From NCBI GenBank assembly GCA_019095985.1, contig CM032664.1:52408408-52472407 (forward strand): DNA of 64,000 nucleotides, written 5' to 3'. Shown piece after piece: positions 1 through 8,859 of this stretch; position 1 is the first letter of the stretch, and each line of letters opens with the position of its first letter. The translations under genes and the position numbers were made by a program. Origin of the DNA: Streblospio benedicti. Lineage: Eukaryota; Annelida; Polychaeta; Spionida; Spionidae. Under the pieces are notes generated by a model, which was not told the origin of the DNA, did not search any database, and was given only the letters and a program-made list of their open reading frames with translations.

Positions 1-165
1 GAAGATGTCTTGTTGGGTGGTGGATGGGCTACTCGGACTGGATCCATATTGACTCTGGAGTTCCTCAAGGCACGGTGCTCGGCCCACTTCTCTTCCTTGC
101 ACACATCAATGACCTTCCTTCTGCCATTCAGTCTCAGTGCAGACTTTTGCTGATGACTGCCTTTT
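1..165 (+). mobile_element. LINE reverse transcriptase fragment
   Basis: A short piece of a non-LTR retrotransposon reverse transcriptase enters from the left edge. The translation contains SGVPQGTVLGPLLF followed by INDLP, the typical RT palm motifs of Jockey/CR1-like elements. The catalytic FADD lies in a different frame from the preceding motif, so the copy is frameshifted and dead. Similarity fades after about base 165. Confidence 0.8.
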
Positions 166-180
166 TCACTTACAAAATCG

Positions 181-720
181 AAGACACCCCCCCACACACA
201 CACCATAACCACCACCCACCTCACCACACACATATAGAGAGTGAGTGAATTGAAAGATATAAAAGGTTCAATTAAGTTTTTGTTTAAGTGAAATGATTAG
301 TGTTTTTGCAACTGTAAATTTGCCAAATGAGTATGTATTACTTATAAAAATGACCGCAAAATGAACAGCAAAGTCGGAAAATTTGAAATATAGCAGTGGA
401 ACAAGGAGGACAATCCCCTGCCCGCCCCCTTTCCTCTGTTAAGTACAAAATCGAAGAACCCCTAGCCCCCCCAAACCAACCTCACTAAAATCTCAGTACA
501 AAATTGGATAACTCACCATCCCCCTTGCATTTCCCCAATCCCCACATTTACTTAGATAATGAGCACTCCCTAATAACATTAGACATTTTTTCCAGTGTCA
601 GATTAATTTTACCCGACCCCCCTCAACATTTTATAAAGTTGAGTCAGCCCCCACCCCCACCCCCACCCCACCTCCCCAATCAAAGCAAAATTCCTCTATT
701 ATTATAGTCTTTTCATTTCT
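181..720. repeat. C-tract degenerate repeat array
   Basis: Runs of 4-9 C alternate with A/T-rich words such as gtacaaaat and caatcaaagcaaaa. The same words recur at 32070-32230, so this is a dispersed repeat and not simple low complexity. No coding potential was recognised. Confidence 0.5.
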
Positions 721-754
721 GGTCAATTTCTAACAGAATATATATATATAAGAG

Positions 755-1620
755 GCTCAATGAGAGCCTAAATTGCTCACCTGTATCTATGTTCAATTTT
801 TTAGCAAAAAAAGAGACAAAGTTTTACTAATTTCTAGCCACACAAAACTTTAATTTAAAAATGAAAAGTGCCCCAGTGAGGGCAAACCAGTGTTTATACC
901 TGGAAAACACTGGAATGCCACTGTCTATATATTGGCAAAAAATCAATATTCATGTTTCAGCAGCTAACAGCACCAGGCTAGACTAATGTTGCTGCCTTAT
1001 GATATTGATTTTTCCATATGCTGGCTAAAGCGTATTGAATACTAGTAGAATGGACCTAATAATGGGCCCAAATATAGACCGTTTAGGCCCATGTGAAATA
1101 GGGTTCTTGTGGTCACCATTTCCAACCGAAATGCCAAATTTGAGCATCTAGCTCAAACGATGCGACCTGTAGAGGGGTAATGAACCGGGCGGACAGAAGG
1201 ACGGACGCAATTAATTGGTTTACAAGCCAGTGTATAAAATACTGGAAAATCAGTTTGCATTGTGACTAAGAAAACTGACTGTACAGAAGATAAGGTTGCA
1301 TTATGACTTCTATTCATCTCCAGAGAAATTTTAACAGTTTGCATTTTATGACAAAACAGACTGACCACATTGTTACACTAAAAAAGTTTGATAATCCCCT
1401 GGGGCGGGATCAATTTTACCCCCAGGGACATGTATCAAGTATGGAATGATGATCATTGTGACATACAACTTCTGTGAAAAAATGATTAAATTTGAATGAA
1501 AAATAAAGAAACAATTGTGCAAATATGAATTGTTGATGGACGGACGACTGACACTGGACAAAAGGTGATCACAAAAGCTCAACATGTCTATGACAGGTGA
1601 GCTAATAAAAAAAAATACCC
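755..1620. repeat. Dispersed repeat, mollusc-like
   Basis: The stretch begins with a word like gaggctcaatgagagcc followed by gctcacctg, and ends near acaggtgagctaataaaa, an inverted relation (gctcacct versus aggtgagc). From memory such ends are very common in bivalve genomes. No open frame resembles a protein. The exact ends are unknown. Confidence 0.4.
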
Positions 1621-1629
1621 CCGGTATCA

Positions 1630-2365
1630 TTATTTATGAAAATTTTGTGTAAATCTTGATCTCTGGTGCAGGCTCAGCTGTTACTTTAGTAGCATGATTC
1701 AAAGAAAGAACAACTATTTCTCAAATAATTTTTAACCTTACATCAGATTTAGCCTTGCACAAAGCAGTAATCGTTTATGGACCCCTGGCCCTGTGGGGCG
1801 GGTGTGTCCATTTTCCAACCACTGTTAGCATTATTCAAGAATGTGAAAGGAAACATTTTGTACATTGTATACCATCTGGGCAACTTTGATAAAAATCATA
1901 TGATAAATGAACTTACTGTGCAAGAAGAAAATTTTAATGGACCGCTGAGAGGTCGATTTTAGGCCCAGGGATCTATATGGGCTAATGTTTTAATGATTTC
2001 AAATGTAAATATCAGGGAATATCAGCGAGAAAAAAATGAAACAATTACAAGTATTGTGATCGACATACGGTGATCACAATGGACCCATTTCATGAACGTC
2101 CCATGCTTTTTTCTCATGGGTGATGTTATTTTGAACCCAAGGCTCTTAAATTCTTAACACAATGGTTGAGAATGTGTGACATTTTACCACCAATGACGGA
2201 TATTAACATTTGACATTAAGCATTGCACATCAAGAATCGGGTAAGAAAAAGAAAGTATCGGGTTTGTGTAGACATAAAGCTATTGGCAGTGCTAAAATTA
2301 TTGGCAACATCAAAACATATTAATAACGTTCACTAAAAGATTTTGATCACCAATTCCACTGGTCG
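1630..2365. other. Gene-free stretch
   Basis: No splice-flanked or protein-like frame is seen. A phrase about a 'ccctggggcggg' word occurs near 1400 and in related form near 1790, suggesting old repeat material. Nothing else is supported here. Confidence 0.4.
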
Positions 2366-2373
2366 GCCATAGA

Positions 2374-2460
2374 CACAATCCGTGAATTTTACATATCACG
2401 TGAACTCCCCGCTGCAGATGTCACTAAAGTTAACATCACATGTAAAATTCACGGATTGTG
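2374..2460. repeat. Short inverted repeat (hairpin)
   Basis: A perfect 20-base inverted repeat, 2374-2393 against 2441-2460 (left arm begins cacaatccgtg), encloses 47 bases. Weaker complementarity continues a few bases outside. It is probably a tiny foldback transposon relic. No clear target duplication was found. Confidence 0.7.
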
Positions 2461-2884
2461 TGTATAGCTGGTTTCAGCGATTGGTGGTCTACATGTACCA
2501 TCTGGGATCATTTTGTTCACTAGTTACTACCAGATATAACGTAGAACATATGTGCAACCTTAGAGAGAAGTATATTTGGTTATTCTAAGAAAGTAACATG
2601 ACCGTTTGTTTGTTTAGTCCGTTCAGTTGATTGATGGCAGGGGTAAGGGTGATTTGGGCCATACGATGTTAGTCAGTCAAAAACTTGAAAAATCCGCCAT
2701 TCTAGATACGGCCCTCATTTCATATCCAGCTAGCTAGCGGACACTGAAATGAATTACATTACTGGTACTACCCTAAATTTCGCACACCATATGAAAAAAA
2801 TGTAATAATTTTTCAAATGTGCCCTATCTCATCCATATGTATAAAGTAACTAAAGAAAACAAATGACTGCAGTTATAGAGGCTA

Positions 2885-2890
2885 TTTATT
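2885..2890 (-). terminator. Polyadenylation signal of SF3B5
   Basis: TTTATT on the plus strand reads AATAAA on the minus strand, about 125 bases downstream of the SF3B5 stop codon. That is a plausible 3' UTR length for a small intronless gene. The assignment is by position only. Confidence 0.5.
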
Positions 2891-3014
2891 AAGCAAACAT
2901 TGCTAAACATGCCATATAAAAATTCAACAATATCTGCACATTTTCAGTTCAATTTGTAATAAACAACCACTTCGATATTTCTAGTACTTCAACCTTGTCT
3001 TCTGAAATAGTGGT

Positions 3015-3272
3015 TTAATCTTCTGGTCTTTCTGGTGGGGGACCACATGGTTGGAGCATCCGTTCCATCAGATTGAATCTGACTCGAGCCTTTGCCTCAT
3101 TTTCAACAATGGAAAAGTAGTTCAGCATATCAAAGTGCCCCATGTAAGAAGCGTAACTGTCTCTGTGCTGATTGGTAAGCCATTCCCATTTATTGGTATC
3201 AGCATGTCCAGTTCCTATATACTTTGACTGTAAGTGCTCTAGCTGACTGTGAATATTATATCTGTCACCCAT
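3015..3272 (-). CDS. SF3B5: Splicing factor 3B subunit 5 (SF3b10)
   Basis: A single uninterrupted exon encodes 85 residues, matching the usual length of this family (human about 86). The protein opens MGDRYNIHSQLEHLQSKYIG and ends PCGPPPERPED, almost the same as vertebrate SF3B5 along its whole length. SF3B5 is the small subunit of the SF3b complex of the U2 snRNP, which holds the branch-point region of introns in the nucleus. The family gene is also intronless in vertebrates, so the lack of introns does not mark a retrocopy. The frame is intact and there is no other in-frame Met upstream in this ORF. It lies alone on the minus strand, 5.5 kb from RCC1 and pointing away from it. Family identification is near certain. 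Confidence 0.97.
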   Translation of the reverse strand: MGDRYNIHSQLEHLQSKYIGTGHADTNKWEWLTNQHRDSYASYMGHFDMLNYFSIVENEAKARVRFNLMERMLQPCGPPPERPED

Positions 3273-3299
3273 GGTTGTGGGTTCGGAGAGTACTCTTTC

Positions 3300-4110
3300 T
3301 AAACAATAGAGAAAACAATAAAACTGACTGTATCTCGAAGCATTGATATTGAAATATTAATAGTTCCGCTTCCGGGTACTGATTGGCGGATTATAGCGGA
3401 ACCAATTATTTCAGCAGAGAATAGACTTTTCTTAAAACTCCAATCTTAATTTAACATATTTTTTTCTAAATTTTCATTTCGAGTGATTTGAACCAAACAA
3501 GATTATCACAAATAATCAATGTATCATATATAATTAGGTGCTAGAAAATTTGTGTGTACAATTACTTTCATCTTGTAGCAATGCCATGTACAAATTATAC
3601 ATGTCCAATTCCATATGTTTTATTCATACCATATGAGATCAGTGTGAACATGTGCAGGCAAATCACGTATCTCTATTTTGCTTGACACTTTTCTTTTGGG
3701 TTCTCTGACACCTCCTTTGATTGGTCTGACTATACAATCAATACAGTATCTGTGTTACTAAGGATATTTTCCAAAATATGGCATTAATGAGATCGGTATA
3801 ATTAGATTAGTTTAGATTAGTTTTATTTAGAAAAACAATGTACAATCAAAATATAAATAAAAAAAGATTATAATATAATATAGTATCACATATAATCACA
3901 TATCATGATTGTAACATAATATTCCTTGGATATCACATGAAACATAAACAAAGTGGGCCAGGGGCACACAATGCATCCTGTCAGGTTACAACGTACTCGA
4001 CATAACGAGGATTCAGTGACTAAGGCTGCGAGGCTACTAGGCTATAAATAGTATCACAGGCATCAAGTGCTGTTGGGCAATTGATACTGGCCGAGTGTGA
4101 ACAAGTCTAT
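3300..4110. other. Gene-free flank of SF3B5
   Basis: This contains the presumed 5' flank of SF3B5 (just right of 3272). An A/T-rich tract around 3800-3900 with repeated 'attagttt' words looks like a retroelement tail. No gene was recognised. Confidence 0.35.
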
Positions 4111-4119
4111 AATGCATAT

Positions 4120-4314
4120 GGGGAGTTAGCTCAGTGGTAGAGCGTCTGCTCGTACATATATGACTGGTCTGGTGTGTGCAGAAGATCGTGAGTTTGATTC
4201 CATGACTTTCCAAATACCTGTCTTTGGACAAACCTGTCTCCTGAATTTCATTACAATTGGCGGCCAGTCATATGTCCATGGTCGGACGTTCTAACCACTG
4301 AACTAATCTCCCAT
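4120..4314. mobile_element. tRNA-derived SINE heads, inverted pair
   Basis: On the plus strand, from about 4120, there is an A box (ttagctcagtggtagagcg) followed about 55 bases later by a B-box-like gtttgattcc. The reverse complement of 4276-4314 gives a second head, ttagttcagtggttagaacg. These are Pol III promoter parts of tRNA-derived SINEs in opposite orientation. Neither folds into a clear tRNA by eye, so I do not call a tRNA gene. Confidence 0.6.
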
Positions 4315-4320
4315 TATCTT

Positions 4321-4578
4321 CTACTGACAATTCTCCACAATCTGGGTGACTCCACTTCTCTCTCCCTCGAAGTCCAACGATTCTCCCTCAGCCCCTTCCA
4401 GTGAAAGGCCAGCGGGAGATGTCACCGGCAAGTGGTCCTGCATGCTTCGATACACGCGGCTCGATAACAAACTGAAAGTGGTACCCGCATCCACGCATGT
4501 CATGAGTCTATTTCCATTGAGATCTACTCGACACCTGCGCACGAATGTGGCTTCTGACAAAGCCATGGCACTTCTCAT
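4321..4578 (-). mobile_element. LTR retrotransposon fossil (Ty3/Gypsy, protease region)
   Basis: An isolated minus-strand stretch resembles the aspartic-protease part of a Ty3/Gypsy-type pol gene. No other pol parts and no paired LTRs were recognised around it. It is a small broken remnant and probably old. Confidence 0.55.
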
Positions 4579-4956
4579 GCCTGTGGGCTGATATTAATAC
4601 ATCACCCCTTGCCTTGTCTCCTGCAGGGTGTTTGCAGAGGGGCGACAGAGTGTGCGACAAGGCTGCTCTTCTATGTTATTTTCACGGACTTTCACTTCTT
4701 TGCTGGTTCCCTGGTGGCACTAGCAAATCCACCACAGGAGATTGACGAACTGGCAGTCTTGTAGAGAGCAATAAACATGGGGTACTGCCCTCTGTCTATG
4801 GCTTTTCACCATGACCATGTAATGCATCCTGTGTTGCATCCCGTCATGAATAGCCTGTTGCCGCCGCCTTTAACTTCATGTGCCAGGCCACAGGACTGCC
4901 TGTCTGCGGTGGGCCCATTCCCGGCTGCATTCACTATATCCTGGTCATGGCACCAA

Positions 4957-5237
4957 TCTGTAAACAAATTAAGTCGTATGAGACGGCGCCCCTGGTTGGG
5001 GACGGCTGCCTGCGCCAGACTGCGGACAACCAGTGAACTGAAATGGACCGAAGCCCGAATGACTGGAGACTACCAACACTCTCGCACTTCTCATTGTGTT
5101 GTTCTTGTGTTCGAAGCTTCCTTGAGGAATGGCCTGTGTCTCATCAGTTCTCACGAGAGGCCCCCCAGGTGGGAAGATTTCACACTGATGCTGACACGCA
5201 CTCCTTTCATGGATGACCTCGTGGATCATACCCCTTT
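4957..5237 (+). repeat. Left arm of a large inverted repeat
   Basis: This arm starts tctgtaaacaaattaagtcg and is the diverged reverse complement of 5729-5935. Shared words include gactgcggaca/tggccacagtc and cgaagccc/gggcttcgg. The arms differ by many substitutions and some indels. The 183-codon frame across the left arm has no protein-like features and is probably chance. Confidence 0.7.
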
Positions 5238-5728
5238 CCCGCGAAGTGGGAATGCTGGAAGTAGAATATGTCATGACTCGAGTGCCGAGCCTGCAGCCTT
5301 AACACTGGATATTTTTGTTTCATTTTAAGTTTCTACGTGAATGTTTAAAAGCGGAGTGCTTCAGTCATATGGAATCTGGGTGAGTGGTGTAACAAAACTA
5401 GTTATATAGTAAGTCATCCAGTGTACAGGAATCGTAGCATTCCTGTAAGTATAAAGTAGGCTATAGATTAGTTGCACTGGGCTAGGTTTAGTTCCCCTTG
5501 GTTACACACACCTTGTAAGGACTTGTCATCTCTTTACTATGGTCACTGTAGGATTAGGGAACCAGTACACTTTATTGCTGGGTGAGAGACATTATGCCTC
5601 AGTTCTAACGCAGAACTGGTCGGGCAGTAGGGCTGACAACCTATTCTCCTTGTAGGGGAATAGGCCCTCAATGAACATCTTCCACACAAGGCTAACCTGT
5701 GGTTAGTTTTTCTCACCATGACTTGGTC

Positions 5729-5935
5729 AAGGGGTATGATCACCGAGGTCACCCATTAAAGGAGTGCGTGTCAGCATCATTGCGAAGTCCTCCCACCCGG
5801 AGTGCGTTAGGGTTTGTAACAGTCCTCAGTCGTTTGGGCTTCGGTCCATTCTGGTTCACTGGGTGGCCACAGTCCGGCGCGGCCAGCCATCCCCAACCAT
5901 GGGCACCGTCCCGTACAACTTAATTTGTTTACAGA
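5729..5935 (-). repeat. Right arm of a large inverted repeat
   Basis: This is the reverse-complement partner of 4957-5237 and ends taatttgtttacaga. The spacer of about 490 bases holds no recognised gene. The pair is either a foldback element or two copies of one repeat in opposite orientation. Confidence 0.7.
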
Positions 5936-6165
5936 AAGCATACATACAGTATTGCTTATTTGCAATGTGGTCCCTTATTCCTAGCAATGTTAGGCTTGCA
6001 AAGGTATGGCAAAGCCAATCAAGTGAAGCATTATTAAACTTCTTCACATATGCAGGGTGTGGAATAGAACCTACTCAATGGTCAAGTACTGGCTGATTTT
6101 TACACTGGCAGGCTTGTTCTGTTCTGTTCTGTAGTGGTAAATCCAGGCTCTTGTGACTTGCATCC

Positions 6166-6262
6166 GAACCCTTCTTTTGAAGGTGCCTCCTTTCGAAGAT
6201 CCATTTGTGAATGCGTGACACTTTTTAACGGAACCCTTCTTTTGAAGGTGCCTTCTTTCGAA
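6166..6262 (+). repeat. Two-copy direct repeat with small hairpins
   Basis: The phrase gaacccttcttttgaaggtg, followed by a tttcgaag word, occurs at 6166 and again at 6231, an offset of 65 bases. Each unit contains the small palindrome cttcttttgaag. Confidence 0.7.
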
Positions 6263-6289
6263 GGTATATTCTTTGGCAGGTTAGGTAAC

Positions 6290-6425
6290 CAACTAAGCCA
6301 AGGGTGTGTGGAGGGATCACACTAGCCATAGTTTTCAAACTAGGTGAGTTCTTTTACATGCAGAGGGATGGCACTCCTCTACATGGGACACACCTTTTAT
6401 CGAGGTTTCCGAACCTCCGCTCGGT
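6290..6425 (-). mobile_element. SINE-like repeat, shared with 25.4 kb
   Basis: The run through cactagccatagttttcaaa, caaactaggtgagttctttt and cacaccttttatcgagg matches 25440-25555 closely. A third member lies in the opposite orientation near 25855-25985, where a tRNA-like A box can be read, so the family is probably a tRNA-derived SINE. Confidence 0.6.
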
Positions 6426-6589
6426 GTCGCCACCATCTAGTGGCGACGTGCTTCGGCGAAAATCAGCAACTCAATAGCAGCAGACGCACGACATAACGGC
6501 ATGACACAATTTTGGCGACACTGAGTCTGCCATGTCCGGGGCGCGAAATTGCGAAGACGCCCATGTAGCAAATCACGTTTTCAGGTTGT

Positions 6590-6622
6590 TCGCGCTAACC
6601 ACTGAGCTATTGAGGCCCACTT
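6590..6622 (-). mobile_element. tRNA-like SINE head
   Basis: The reverse complement reads tagctcagtggttagcgcg, a good Pol III A box. No complete tRNA follows. It is a SINE head with the body running leftward. Confidence 0.5.
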
Positions 6623-6970
6623 GTTTAAAATCTTCAGGCCACAAATGTCAGGCTACTATTTAAGAGCTGCAAGTAGGAATATATTTATGGGCAATATACA
6701 CATTTTGTCAGGGCCAGCTACTATTAGTACTCATCATTGTCAGCCCTTCTAATTAGTTTCATTCCGCATTGCAAAATGTCATATCTCAAGGCTATAAGGA
6801 GTATATAACAATCAAACCCCTTGTTGATATGCATGGAATTGGTCACAAAAAATCCAATCAATGTCATGCCCCACTGCCCAAATGTAAATAAGCAATACTA
6901 TGATATATGTACGCTGCCATGTCTCATCCTAGGAACATAAATTCCTGAACAAAACTGACTAACTAACTGA

Positions 6971-7801
6971 GCCTATCTCAAGGCCTTTAAATGGTCTGAC
7001 ATTAAGGCCTATTCTAAAAGCCTCTGTATTACATCAATGTTGCAAAGTGTTTTGCTAAATTGACGTCATTTACTAAAAGCACATGGCTTCTATTTTAGAA
7101 GCAGCAGTCCAGCTGTGTTGGGTATTTTCCCGTTTAAGCACGTGGTACTATTTATTTGTAATATGTTTCTGGTTCATTAATTCACACATAAGCCAGCCCC
7201 AGTTAGTAACAGAAGCTTTAGCATGTGGTACTGTTTATTTATATTGGGGAATGTCTGATGACGTTCTGTTTTGTTATAGTTTGTTTTTTTGATATTCTAT
7301 TGTTCTCTGATCATGGATAATGAAGCAATTAGACATAGCTTGCAAAAGATTGGATATGAAGCTGTAAGACAACATCGGAAAGAAATATTGGAAAATGTAT
7401 TGCAACGAAAGGATTGTCCTTTAGTTGCTCCAACCGGTAAATATCAAGATTACATATTTAATATCTTGGCTGACCCTTGCCTGATCACCCATGCATGGTG
7501 CTGCAGTGTCGTGGCTGACCCTTACCTGATCACCCATGCATACATGTTCTGCTGCTTCTGCAGCTGTTGCTAGTGAACACTCTGGTTTTAAAGGCTATAA
7601 CAGGGCAGGATGTTTGAGGCTGCATATTTAATATCAGTGGAATTCCTAGGGTTTTGTAAAAGACCTTATATCTATTAGAGCTAGAGGCTGTCACAATTGC
7701 ACTTGCTCTTTATCTTTGCATTTAATATATGGTTGACACGAAAGGTTTATGTAATAATAGAAATAAAAACTATTATATGTAAGGTCTTTTTAAAGACTAT
7801 A
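6971..7801 (+). mobile_element. Repeat element carrying a RecQ-like helicase start, copy 1
   Basis: The block matches 55491-56006 over most of its length. Shared words include gcctat(c)caaggcct, gacgtcatt(t)actaaaagc, gggtattttcccgtttaagc, ttctgcagctgttgctagt and gttttaaaggctataacagg. Copy 1 contains about 180 extra bases from 7313, where a RecQ-like frame begins. Copy 2 keeps only the first and last bits of that insert, so both look like internal-deletion derivatives of a longer coding element. Terminal repeats and class are unresolved. Confidence 0.6.
7313..7437 (+). pseudogene. RecQ-like helicase N-terminal fragment
   Basis: The frame opens MDNEAIRHSLQKIGYEAVRQ and reaches APTG. This is the layout of RecQ helicase motif 0 (G-Y-E-x-V-R-x-H-x-x-E) followed by the first part of Walker A (motif I). 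The family's usual Gln of motif 0 is Arg here (RQHRKE), and the GKS part of Walker A is missing: after APTG the sequence reads gtaaat, either a splice donor or the edge of a deletion. Everything after motif I is absent, so no helicase can be made. RecQ enzymes unwind DNA 3'-5' in the nucleus. Because the fragment sits inside a repeated block (see 6971-7801), it probably came with the element and not from a host RecQ gene. Identification rests on motif 0 and the partial Walker A only. Confidence 0.55.
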
Positions 7802-7809
7802 ACTAACTT

Positions 7810-8771
7810 GTTAATAATCAGCAGCTTCGAGCATCATCTATGAAATAATCTGCATAGAAATATGATCTGCAAATCCTATGATTAAATCAAAATAGCATTC
7901 TAAATCACATAAGTTTTCAAAGATGTAGTGGCTTTTGTGTTCATACAGGTCAACATCGAGCGACTTAGTGATTAAGGCTAGTTTTACACCGGAAGTGCGC
8001 TGTCAACGTTGGAGGGAAATTTAAATGCCACGATCGATAGAATCGAATATATTCGGTAACAGTGTAAGTTCTGTATTATTTATTATTATAGCCTTTTAAG
8101 TATCGCATTTTTTAAAAATTACGATGGTATATATTTTTATTAATATTTATACTGCACTATTAGTGTGACTTGAAAGGCTGATATACCTACATTTTTGTTC
8201 ATCCGGAAATCATTGGCGATTTAAAAACCGTCTCGATTTGAGAACACATGCGCAAAGTCAAGACCAGTGTGATTGAAGTGTACCGGATCTCAAGTTTCGT
8301 GTGTGGAAAGCTTACTTTTGATGGTTACAGTTGGCCAAGAAGTATTACTGATCATTAATATGCGATTATAATCAAAGAATGCGCTTATTATACCAGTAAT
8401 CCCCAGTATACATTACAGTTATCAGTAACGGCGGTTTTCAGGCGCCGGTTTGGACTTTGGTCTTGCTCATTTTGATTTTCATCACTGCCATTAGAATCTA
8501 ATCTATCAATATTGCAAGAATTTGCTCTCTCAGTAAAATGCATGCCTTTTATGAATGGGAGTATCAATCGATATGTTGCTGTTAAATCCCAATATATGGT
8601 TGTTGGTTGTATTAGTACTGTACCAAGCTCTTGGGGCTCTATTTTTGACAAACACTGATGTTGATACCTACAAGTTGTGACATTGTAGACTGGAATATTA
8701 ACAATATTTATGTAAATTATTTTTTATAGGTGTAATTTGGTCCATTCAACATTTTAAATATTTTTATCATA
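7810..8771. other. Upstream region of RCC1
   Basis: Presumed promoter and 5' UTR of RCC1. No TATA box at a fitting distance is evident. A divergent 87-codon minus-strand frame (8388-8651) is present but has no recognisable similarity. Confidence 0.35.
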
Positions 8772-8859
8772 ATGGCTGGCGTGAAGAGAGGCAGAAAGCG
8801 AACCAGAACAGTGAATAATAACTTGTTAGCGGAAGAAAATAGAGCAAAGAAAATAAAAA
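8772..8859 (+). CDS. RCC1: RCC1 exon 1 (basic tail)
   Basis: Encodes [17 protein letters not shown]... rich in Lys/Arg, and ends with one extra base before donor gtaatt. The start ATG has a purine at -3. It is assigned to RCC1 by position and basic character, since this tail is poorly conserved. Confidence 0.7.

Noticed and set aside
4120-4201. Functional tRNA gene
   Set aside because: A and B box words are present, but I cannot form a proper cloverleaf and the B box is off consensus. SINE head is the simpler reading.
4777-5328. 183-codon plus-strand frame
   Set aside because: Overlaps one arm of a diverged inverted repeat and shows no protein-like pattern.
8388-8651. 87-codon minus-strand frame just upstream of RCC1, possible divergent gene
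   Set aside because: No family resemblance, ordinary base composition, and no supporting next exon found. Its position alone is not evidence.
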